DNA of 64,000 nucleotides from Spirochaetota bacterium (lineage in GTDB: Bacteria > Spirochaetota > UBA4802 > UBA5368), in contig SCSX01000051.1 in the NCBI GenBank assembly GCA_004297825.1, positions 1 to 64,000 of the forward strand, read 5' to 3'. This document shows positions 41,488 through 49,421 of this stretch, one piece after another. A program made the position numbers and the translations under genes. Under the pieces are notes generated by a model. That model was not told the origin of the DNA. It saw only the letters and a list, made by a program, of their open reading frames with translations, and made no database searches. Every line of letters begins with the position of its first letter. Within the stretch, counting starts at the first letter, position 1.

Positions 41488-44418
41488 CTACCAGAGACTG
41501 TACTTGTCTTTCAGGTATTCCTGCACGCGTAAGAGCTCGGGCTCGCCCAGCGCGTTGTCGTAGATGATGATTTCCGCGATATAGCCGTTGAAAAATTCTG
41601 CCGAGGCGAAGTCGCGGGCGCCGATACGCACGACAGTGGACGCGAAGCTGAAGACCCCGACATCGAACAGCGCATCGCTAGGACTCGCACCGAACAAGGT
41701 GATCGACGAATCGTTGAAGTAGAGACTGGTGATCCCGGTTGTCGACTGCCGGAAGCGCTGCGCGGCGAAATTCCATTTGAGGGGTAACGTGATTGCAGTA
41801 CCTGAGGCCGCACCCACTGTAACGCCGAGGGTTTTACGATCAACGCTGTAAAAGTCGCTCGCAGAAATAAAGGCCGGCCGGATATACGAAGATCCCGCAT
41901 CGCCGATCGCGTACAGGGATTGCGCGGTCCCTAGGATTTCGGTCTGGAATACGATTATAAACGTAAAGTCGTTGTCGTCGCCGTTGAAAAGGTCGGAGAA
42001 CCCCGGCTTCGCATACATGCTCTTTGTGTTGGTGCCGTCAAAATACAGGGCCGGTTTTCCGTTTTGTACATTGGTGCGAAATTTAGGCTGTTCTCCTGCA
42101 GACGTCTGCTCCGCATAATTTCCCAGGCCGGATGAGTCGAGCCATAGCCCGTTCGGATTTTGCCCGACGCCGTCCAGGTTGGCCATGTTAAGGATGGAAT
42201 CCGCCTTGAGCCACTGGATGAGTCCATTCAGGCTGGAAGGAGCAAATACCGATGTGATGGAAGCATACGCTACATATCCGTCCGCATCCGTGACACGAAG
42301 CGTGTCGATATAAAACTGAGACCCGTCATCGACCGCGGTATAGAGCCCGCTTCCATCGACCGTACCGTCAAAAGTGCCGCCTGGAATGATTGTATAGGCA
42401 TAGGGTCCCGTTCCGCCGTACCCGCTGAACTGCTGCGTCTTGTTGAAAGGCACTATTCCAGCCGCGGGGGTCACCCCAATCTTGAGCCCCCTTGAATCCA
42501 GGTACCGCTTATTAATTTCAGTAGCCGTGAGCGCCCGATTGTAGAGCGCTACATCATCGATAGCGCCTGTGAAGAAGTTGTTGCTCGTTGCGCCGCTGAC
42601 AGCCATTGCACCGATGCACAGGGTGTCCCACGAACCGGTAGTAGTGAGCGTTGCCGGCGTTACGAGCTTTGCCGTCCCGTTTATATAAATTTGCAGATCG
42701 GTCCCCGCGTGGGTCACTACGACATGATACCAGAATCCAGGGAGCACCCTGACGCCGCTGTAGACCCAGACGCCGCTCGCCGCCCGGAACCCGATCTGGT
42801 CGTTGGTCGCCGCATCCACTGCGATGTAGCCCAGATAATCAGTATATGCCGAATCCGCCTGGCTGAAGGCGATGAGCGGCTTGTTAACCTGTAGGTCGGC
42901 TTCGTTGTTGACCCTGATCCATGCCTCCGCGGTGAAGTCCGTGGCGGAGGGGTCAAGCGCCGGAGCATTCGCTAGTAGTATGCTCGCGCTCCCATTAAAA
43001 TTACCGGCCCAGGATGTTGAATCGACCTGGATTGCGCCTGGAGTGACTGCGGTAACCGTTCCAACAGGGGAGCCGGCAGCATGCTGCATGGTCTTGTCGG
43101 CCAGAATGGACCCGTTCTCCAGCATCCAGTAGCCCAGCAGACCGGAAACGTTCTCCACGGATTGAGCGTAGGAAATGACATTGATTGTTGTCGAATCGGA
43201 ATGAAGGAGTGCGTCGGTCACAGAGACCGTAACGGTTTCCGGCAAAATGACCGCCGCGTTCTTGTAATAGCCCGTTACCGGATCGATGGTCCCCGAACCG
43301 GAGAGGACGGAGTAGGTGAAGGGGGCCGTCCCGTGTGCTGTCTTGAAGACCTGCTCCCCGTCCGGCGCCATGGTGACATTGCGCGGGTAGAGAATAAGCA
43401 GCGAGTACTGGGTGCTCTGGAAGTACTCCTCCAGTTCGACCACGGTAAGGGCGCGCTTATAGAGGATGACCTCGTCGATGGAACCGTTGAACAATTGCGT
43501 GACGGACGGTGAAGAGTCGATAAGTCCCCCGATCGCCATGTCACGCGTGGTGGAGGCAATGTTCATCGCAGCCGTCTTCACCGGCACGCCGTTTATATAA
43601 AACACAGTAGAGGTGCCGGATTTTACGAGCGCCGCGTGGAACCACTGCCCCGGGGTCGCGTATACGCCCGAATCGATCCACACCCGGCCGCCCGCCACCG
43701 TGTCGTAATACCAGCACCCGATCGTGTCGGTCGTTTCGGAGCGGATCGCGATGTATGCCGTTTCCCTGCCTACGATAGGATCGGCCTGGCTGAAGGCGAC
43801 CATGGGCCAGGTGCTGTCCAGGTCCGCGGGCTTGATCCAGGCCATGATGGTAAAATCGGCAGCCGTGGGATTGAAGAGGCGTCCGGTGTTGTCGATAGTG
43901 ATACAACCCCACGTTCCGTCGAATGCCGCGGCCTGGTTGGCAGGATCCTGAGCGATGTTAATGGGTCCGGCGGAATCTGTCGTCACGCCGACATAGACGG
44001 TGTTATTCAGGTAATGCCCGGTTTCGTCAACATTCTCCGCTAAGGCCTCCAGCCTCCATAGGCCTTCGATGCCCGGGCTTGCCAGTATGAAATCCTCGTA
44101 GGTGGAGACCTGGATGGTCGTTTCGTCGGTGTTCCCGGCGGCATCATCGACGCGGACGGTTACCGTTTCCGGGGCGGCGATGCTTGCGTTCAGGTAGTAG
44201 CCCGTTGCCGGGTCGATCGTTCCCGAGCCCGCGGAAAGCGAATAGGTGTAGGGGGGGGTGCCGCCGGTCGTGCTGAAAGTCTGCTCGCCGTTCCGCATCA
44301 TGTTGATGTTCCTGGGGGTGACCATTATCCCCAGAAGGTTATAGTCGAGCGGGTCGGGCATCCTGGTGCATGCCGTCACGACCGCGAAAACAAGAAACGA
44401 TATTAATAAACCCTTCAT
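41488..44418 (-). CDS. Large LamG-repeat lipoprotein
   Basis: A lipoprotein of about 976 residues. The signal ends at the lipobox VVTAC. Two LamG/concanavalin-like domains (about 105-335 and 420-655) each begin with GLWRLE/GYWMLE, include DFTxxAWI and WFHAALVKSGT/WYHVVVTHAGT, and end with a GSIDEVILYKRAL-type motif. Each is preceded by a Ig/cadherin-like unit of the type PPYTYSLSAGSGTID. The C-terminal 230 residues are a third sandwich (GLIQWLKADS to EFFNGYIAEIIIYD). These domains often bind carbohydrate or mediate adhesion. It has a close paralogue just upstream on the same strand. Confidence 0.82.
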   Translation of the reverse strand: MKGLLISFLVFAVVTACTRMPDPLDYNLLGIMVTPRNINMMRNGEQTFSTTGGTPPYTYSLSAGSGTIDPATGYYLNASIAAPETVTVRVDDAAGNTDETTIQVSTYEDFILASPGIEGLWRLEALAENVDETGHYLNNTVYVGVTTDSAGPINIAQDPANQAAAFDGTWGCITIDNTGRLFNPTAADFTIMAWIKPADLDSTWPMVAFSQADPIVGRETAYIAIRSETTDTIGCWYYDTVAGGRVWIDSGVYATPGQWFHAALVKSGTSTVFYINGVPVKTAAMNIASTTRDMAIGGLIDSSPSVTQLFNGSIDEVILYKRALTVVELEEYFQSTQYSLLILYPRNVTMAPDGEQVFKTAHGTAPFTYSVLSGSGTIDPVTGYYKNAAVILPETVTVSVTDALLHSDSTTINVISYAQSVENVSGLLGYWMLENGSILADKTMQHAAGSPVGTVTAVTPGAIQVDSTSWAGNFNGSASILLANAPALDPSATDFTAEAWIRVNNEADLQVNKPLIAFSQADSAYTDYLGYIAVDAATNDQIGFRAASGVWVYSGVRVLPGFWYHVVVTHAGTDLQIYINGTAKLVTPATLTTTGSWDTLCIGAMAVSGATSNNFFTGAIDDVALYNRALTATEINKRYLDSRGLKIGVTPAAGIVPFNKTQQFSGYGGTGPYAYTIIPGGTFDGTVDGSGLYTAVDDGSQFYIDTLRVTDADGYVAYASITSVFAPSSLNGLIQWLKADSILNMANLDGVGQNPNGLWLDSSGLGNYAEQTSAGEQPKFRTNVQNGKPALYFDGTNTKSMYAKPGFSDLFNGDDNDFTFIIVFQTEILGTAQSLYAIGDAGSSYIRPAFISASDFYSVDRKTLGVTVGAASGTAITLPLKWNFAAQRFRQSTTGITSLYFNDSSITLFGASPSDALFDVGVFSFASTVVRIGARDFASAEFFNGYIAEIIIYDNALGEPELLRVQEYLKDKYSLW

Positions 44419-44572
44419 AGCCATCCATACGACTCGTCAATAGTCGTGTTCGAAGCAATGGCATGGGGTACGGAACAATATACATATAATACAGAGATTG
44501 AGGGGAAGGGTAATTATTTTATTCCGATTCGAAGAATTTTTCTTCTATGGAAGTTGATTTGCGGAGGGGTCC

Positions 44573-44584
44573 GGGGGGGGGGGG
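44573..44584. repeat. Run of twelve G next to a stop codon
   Basis: A G12 homopolymer ends one base before the complement of the stop of the second LamG gene. Such tracts slip in replication and in sequencing, so the exact length and the 3' end of the reading frame should be treated with care. Confidence 0.7.
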
Positions 44585-44585
44585 C

Positions 44586-47500
44586 CTAAAAACCGTATTT
44601 TTCCCTTACGTAGTCATAAACCCGGATGAGCTCGGTCGTTTCGTCCAAGTCGTGGTCGTAGACGATAATTTCCGCTATATAGCCGTTAAAGAACTCGAAG
44701 GGTGCGCCGTTGTCGCGTGCGCCTATATACGTGAGATCGGTCCCGATAAAAGGTAGTGTGGGGACGGTGGCAAAAAGCTGCCCCGACGGCAGCGCGGTGA
44801 GCACGGGGTCGTTCGTATTATTCAGGTAGAGCGAGGTAGTGGAAACAGGCGTACCGTAAAAAACCTGTGCGGCGAAATTCCAGTCCGCGGCGGTGAACGA
44901 TGTGCCGTACGTGACGCTCTCGCTTGTCCCATCATAGCGCGAAACGAACGCGTCGATAGGGGAGCCAGGCTGCAGCCCCAGCGGAATAATTTCCCTCCCG
45001 GAGCTAAAGCTTCCAATGCTGTAGGCGGACTGGACGGCGGTGGAATTTGGCTTGAACACGATAATAAAGGTAAAATTATTTCCGGATGGTGCAAAATAGG
45101 TGTTCGCAAAGCTGTTCGCCACCGTCATATAATGGGCGGTACCGTTGAATTCAAGTGCCGGTTTCCCGTTGATTGCATTCGTCCTGTAGATCGGCTGCGT
45201 GGCGCCAACCGAGACCGCGGAGTTTCCCATGGAGCTTAAATCCAACCATAACGCAACCGGATTCGAATCCGCATAGCCCGGTGTCATAAAACCTGCGTTC
45301 AGCCACTGGATGAGTCCGGTCAACTGGCCAGGGCTGAAAACGGATAACACGGTTGCCTCAGCGGTGTACCCGTCGGCATCCGTAACGCGGATGGTGTCCG
45401 TCTCAAATGCGTGTGCCGCGTCATCGGGCGCGGTATACAAGCCGGAGGCGTTGATTGTGCCATCCATGGTGGGGATTTCAGCAGGATTCGGCACTATGGA
45501 GTAGGTATACGGGGCTGTACCCCCGAATCCCTGGAACGTTCTGGTGCCGAGATAGGGGACAATCGTCGCGGCCGGGGACAGGCCTATCTTGAGCCCCTTC
45601 GAAGTGAGGTAGCGTGCTGCGACTTCATCATCCGACAGGGCGCGGTTGTAGAGCGCCACATCGTCGATGTCGCCTTCGAAGTAATCGATCAGGGTAGGCG
45701 TATTGTCGGTGATCATCCCGCCGATCGCCAGGTTGCCCACCGCAGGAAGTACGGTGACACTGCCCTGGGTTTTTTTAAGATAGCCGTTCACGTAAATCTT
45801 TACTTCTGTACCCGATTTCGTGACGACTACATGATACCAGTTGTTTGGTCCGGGCACCACGGGAACGGTGCTGTCGATCCAGCTCCCCCCGATCCAGCTT
45901 CCTATTGAGTCGGTACCGGCGGAATTGATGCCTATGAACGCGATATCGTTGAACCCGGCGTCATCTGCCAGGCTGAATACCACGCGTGCATTGGATCCAG
46001 AAGTCGCGAGGGCTTTTTCATCGTTTACACGGAACCAGGCGGCAACGGTGAAATCGAGTGTCGGGTCGAAGACGGTCACAGGGGGGGGCGCCGGGACGTT
46101 GTCAATGACTATGTTCGATGCGATGCCGTCAAAATTTGCGGCTTCGCTTGAAGCGTCTATCTGAATCGCGCCCGGTCCGAACGTGAATGGTCCTCCGGGT
46201 GTGGCTGCCGTAAAATTCCCCACCTTGTCCGCCGTAAGACTTCCGCTCTCAAGCTGCCAGTAACCCAGCAGTTCTGAAACGTTTTGCATGGATTGTGTGT
46301 ATGAAATGACATCTATCGTCGTAGAATCGGAGTGTCCGACGCTGTCTGTGACCGTGACAGTGACGGATTCGGGCGCCGCGGCGTTCTTGTAGAGGCCATT
46401 CACGCTATTGTAATTCATCGTCCCCGTACCGGTGACGGAGTATAAATAGGGGGCGATACCCCCCGCTACTTTAAATATCTGCTGTCCCTCGGGTGCCAGG
46501 GTGATAATGCGCGGATACAGGATGAGCTTTGTCCCCTGCGTGCTCTTGAAATAGGTTGCTATGTCGTTCGCGGAGAGGGCGCGTGTATAGAGGATCGCCT
46601 CGTCGATCGAGCCGTTGAAAAGCTGTGTGACGGATACGCCTCCCGCGGGGCTGTCAATCTTTCCCCCTATCGCCATGTCGCCCGTGGTTGGGCCCAGGTT
46701 CATCGGCGCGGTCTTCGCAAGCACTCCGTCCACGTAAAGGGACGCCGTCGTCCCCGACTTGACGAGCGCCGCATGATGCCATTGGTTCACAGTGGCGTAT
46801 GCCCCGCTGTCGATCCACACTCGTCCGAGAGATATCGAATCGTAATACCAGCAGCCTATGGTGTCGGTCGTGTCCGTGCGTACGGCGATGAATGCGGATT
46901 CGAGTCCATCGGTCAAAGAATCCGCCTGGCTGAATATGATCATGGGTTCATTACTAGCTGCCACAAGGCTCGCGGGCTTGATCCAGGCCATGACGGTGAA
47001 GTCGCCGGCCGCGGGATTGAACAGTCTTACCGAGTTATCGATTATGATTTGTGACAATGATCCGTTAAACACAGCAGCCTCAGTGACAGGCTCCTGCACA
47101 ATTGCAATGGGTCCCGCAACGTCCGTCGTGGGAAACGATGAAGAAGTATTGTTGCCGTAATGAAGGGCGCTGTCCGTCATCAGGGTTGCCGACTCCAGCC
47201 TCCAGAATCCCTCGAGGCCGGGGGTGGCGAGAATGTAATCGCTGTAATACACCACGTTTATCGTCGCGTCCGCCGATCTTCCCTGTGAGTCGACGACGTG
47301 TACGGTAACCATTTCCGGAGCCGCAGACGTGTTCTCGTACTGCCCGGCGGCGTTGACGGTCCCGGCCCCCGCGGTTATGGAATAGGTATAGGGGGCGACC
47401 CCGCCCGTGACCGTAAACGATTGCTCCCCCCGGAGGGCCATGGTAAGGGCGGCAGGATCGAGAATGAGGGTCATGCCTTTGGTCTTCATCACGTAATCGC

Positions 47501-48488
47501 CGATTTCTGCCGCGTCAAGCGGGCGCGTATAGATGAGGACCTCGTCGATCGAGCCGTTGAAATTGTCGGTAACAACGGACGTATTGTCGATCAGCCCTCC
47601 GATCGCCAGGTCGGTCAACGGTGATGAATTGAAGTTGGCTGTTGTAGTCTGCTTTTTTAGTATCGCGTCCACATACAGGTTGACCGTGGTGCCGGATTTT
47701 ACCAGCGCCACGTGGTACCACTGTCCCGGTGCCGCATATACGCCGCTGTCGATCCAAGTGCTGCCCAGGCCCGTGTCCCAGTACCAGCACCCGATCGTGT
47801 CGGTCGAATCGGAGCGTACCGCGATGTATGCCGTTTCCTGGCCCGTGGTCGGGTCGGCCTGGCTGAAGGCGACCACGGGAGTCGCGGAGGCCAGGCTCGC
47901 CGTCTTGATCCAGGCCATGACGGTGTAATCGCCCGCGGGATCGAATCCGCGCGAATTGGTAATCGTGACATATCCGCCGCCCGAAAAATCCGCGGCTGTG
48001 TTGATTGGATCCTGGGTGGCGCTTATGGGCTGGTCGACGGCGTCTTGTGAAATGGGAACCGCGAATGCAGTGAGATTATAATTGGTGGTTTCGTCGTAGT
48101 CCCAATTGGGGTCAGTCATTCTCCACATGCCCTCCAGGCCGGGAATGCTGAGCAGGTAGTCCTCGTATGATCCCACGGTGATCGTGGCCTCGTCGGAATT
48201 CCCCGCGGCGTCCTTGACGCGGATTACCGCCGTGTCGGGTGCCGTCGCCGAGGCATTCACGTAAAGGCCGTTTGCCGTGATGCTTCCCGAACCGGAAACG
48301 ACTGTGTAGCTGTAGGGAAGGGTGCCGCCCGTCGTGGAGAAAAGCAGATTGCCGCTCTGGACAATCGTGCCGGTGCGCGGGGAAATGGCAATACCAAGGT
48401 TGTTATGGTCCAGCGGATTCCCAAACCGATCACACGCGGTTAATGCCGCTATGGCTAAAAAAATTGCTGCAAGACCCCACTTCTTCAT
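44586..48488 (-). CDS. Giant LamG-repeat lipoprotein, paralogue of the 41.5-44.4 kb gene
   Basis: A 1300-residue lipoprotein with signal MKKWGLAAIFLAIAALTAC (Cys19). It carries three LamG domains (about 110-330, 410-650 and 730-975) and a C-terminal sandwich domain (about 1065-1300), so one LamG unit more than its neighbour. Each repeat shares GxxGxWxxE, DFTVMAWIKPAS, WYHVALVKSG and NGSIDEVLIYTRPL. The C-termini of both proteins align well (EFFNGYIAEIIVYDHDLDE). Probably a surface-exposed adhesin or polysaccharide-binding protein. Short poly-G runs occur inside the gene near 46082. Confidence 0.82.
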   Translation of the reverse strand: MKKWGLAAIFLAIAALTACDRFGNPLDHNNLGIAISPRTGTIVQSGNLLFSTTGGTLPYSYTVVSGSGSITANGLYVNASATAPDTAVIRVKDAAGNSDEATITVGSYEDYLLSIPGLEGMWRMTDPNWDYDETTNYNLTAFAVPISQDAVDQPISATQDPINTAADFSGGGYVTITNSRGFDPAGDYTVMAWIKTASLASATPVVAFSQADPTTGQETAYIAVRSDSTDTIGCWYWDTGLGSTWIDSGVYAAPGQWYHVALVKSGTTVNLYVDAILKKQTTTANFNSSPLTDLAIGGLIDNTSVVTDNFNGSIDEVLIYTRPLDAAEIGDYVMKTKGMTLILDPAALTMALRGEQSFTVTGGVAPYTYSITAGAGTVNAAGQYENTSAAPEMVTVHVVDSQGRSADATINVVYYSDYILATPGLEGFWRLESATLMTDSALHYGNNTSSSFPTTDVAGPIAIVQEPVTEAAVFNGSLSQIIIDNSVRLFNPAAGDFTVMAWIKPASLVAASNEPMIIFSQADSLTDGLESAFIAVRTDTTDTIGCWYYDSISLGRVWIDSGAYATVNQWHHAALVKSGTTASLYVDGVLAKTAPMNLGPTTGDMAIGGKIDSPAGGVSVTQLFNGSIDEAILYTRALSANDIATYFKSTQGTKLILYPRIITLAPEGQQIFKVAGGIAPYLYSVTGTGTMNYNSVNGLYKNAAAPESVTVTVTDSVGHSDSTTIDVISYTQSMQNVSELLGYWQLESGSLTADKVGNFTAATPGGPFTFGPGAIQIDASSEAANFDGIASNIVIDNVPAPPPVTVFDPTLDFTVAAWFRVNDEKALATSGSNARVVFSLADDAGFNDIAFIGINSAGTDSIGSWIGGSWIDSTVPVVPGPNNWYHVVVTKSGTEVKIYVNGYLKKTQGSVTVLPAVGNLAIGGMITDNTPTLIDYFEGDIDDVALYNRALSDDEVAARYLTSKGLKIGLSPAATIVPYLGTRTFQGFGGTAPYTYSIVPNPAEIPTMDGTINASGLYTAPDDAAHAFETDTIRVTDADGYTAEATVLSVFSPGQLTGLIQWLNAGFMTPGYADSNPVALWLDLSSMGNSAVSVGATQPIYRTNAINGKPALEFNGTAHYMTVANSFANTYFAPSGNNFTFIIVFKPNSTAVQSAYSIGSFSSGREIIPLGLQPGSPIDAFVSRYDGTSESVTYGTSFTAADWNFAAQVFYGTPVSTTSLYLNNTNDPVLTALPSGQLFATVPTLPFIGTDLTYIGARDNGAPFEFFNGYIAEIIVYDHDLDETTELIRVYDYVREKYGF

Positions 48489-48667
48489 AATGTCAGCCTA
48501 GCACTCTCCGTCAGGAATGGCAACAATGTTTAAGATTTGGGAGAAATATATAATATCTACACAAGTGGAAGGGAAACGGGTAATTATTTTAGAACCGGAG
48601 TGCATAAATTTAATGTAAAGACTGTCGATGATGAAGGAATTGAGATTCACTAAGCATTCTAACAACC

Positions 48668-48709
48668 GGGACCGGGAGGGAGGGGCTCTGACCCCTCCCT
48701 CCCGGTCCC
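48668..48709. repeat. Perfect 18-bp inverted repeat, possible terminator
   Basis: GGGACCGGGAGGGAGGGG (48668-48685) and CCCCTCCCTCCCGGTCCC (48692-48709) are perfect complements around CTCTGA. It lies just after the stop of the minus-strand Spy-like gene and may end that transcript, though no T run follows. The loop context GGGGCTCTGACCCC is shared with the cyclase linker repeat. Confidence 0.8.
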
Positions 48710-48717
48710 CCATGACG

Positions 48718-49149
48718 CTATTCCATCTTCTTCTGGAACTCTTCCATAAGCTCGGCCGCCTTCGCGCGCTGTTCGGGCGTGAGGATCGCGTGGAACTCGA
48801 TAATCTTGTCGATGATGAAGGGCCGCAGCCGCTTCATGTGTTCCTCGCGCTCGCTGAAAAGCTTCTCAACCTCGGCCCGTTCGACCTTGTCCTTTTTCAC
48901 CAGCGCTATCGCCTCGGCGCGCATCGCCTTGTGGCCGGCGCGCTCCTCCTTGAATTTCGCGACCGCCTCGTCCTTGATCGCGTAGAGTTTCGCCTTCTGC
49001 TCGTCGTTCAGGTCCAGCTTGGACGCAATCTTCTTCGCCATGTAATCGGCCCTCTTCTCGGGGCTCCAGTGGTGGGCGCATCCCGCGAACGCGAGGCCCG
49101 CGACCGCGATGACCGATGCGACGGCGATAAAACGTGTGCTTCTCTTCAT
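48718..49149 (-). CDS. Spy/CpxP-like lipoprotein
   Basis: A 143-residue lipoprotein, lipobox AFAGCAH (Cys24). The mature part is all helical with two LTxxQ-type motifs, LDLNDEQKAKLYAIKDEA and ILTPEQRAKAAELME, typical of Spy/CpxP/ZraP periplasmic proteins that act as ATP-independent chaperones or metal and stress sensors. It stands alone, divergent from the DUF2339 gene. Confidence 0.85.
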   Translation of the reverse strand: MKRSTRFIAVASVIAVAGLAFAGCAHHWSPEKRADYMAKKIASKLDLNDEQKAKLYAIKDEAVAKFKEERAGHKAMRAEAIALVKKDKVERAEVEKLFSEREEHMKRLRPFIIDKIIEFHAILTPEQRAKAAELMEEFQKKME

Positions 49150-49421
49150 GATGATTCACCTCTATCGAGTGTAGTGATTTAATATATGCATGATCGGGGG
49201 CGCGTGTGTAGCCTTGATTTCGGGAATGTAACGAATTGTAACGCCGGGCGGTTTTTTTTCAAAAATCGGAAAATTTTTATTAGCACGGGAATGCCGGTTT
49301 TCATGGGCGCAGGGGGAGGGAGAGGTGGGGATTGAAGAGATGGAAATGAAATTGACACGCGGCTTTTCGCGTGCTTGGGTGGAGGCCGCGTCTTGAACCC
49401 GAACATGAGCGAGGGCCCGTG

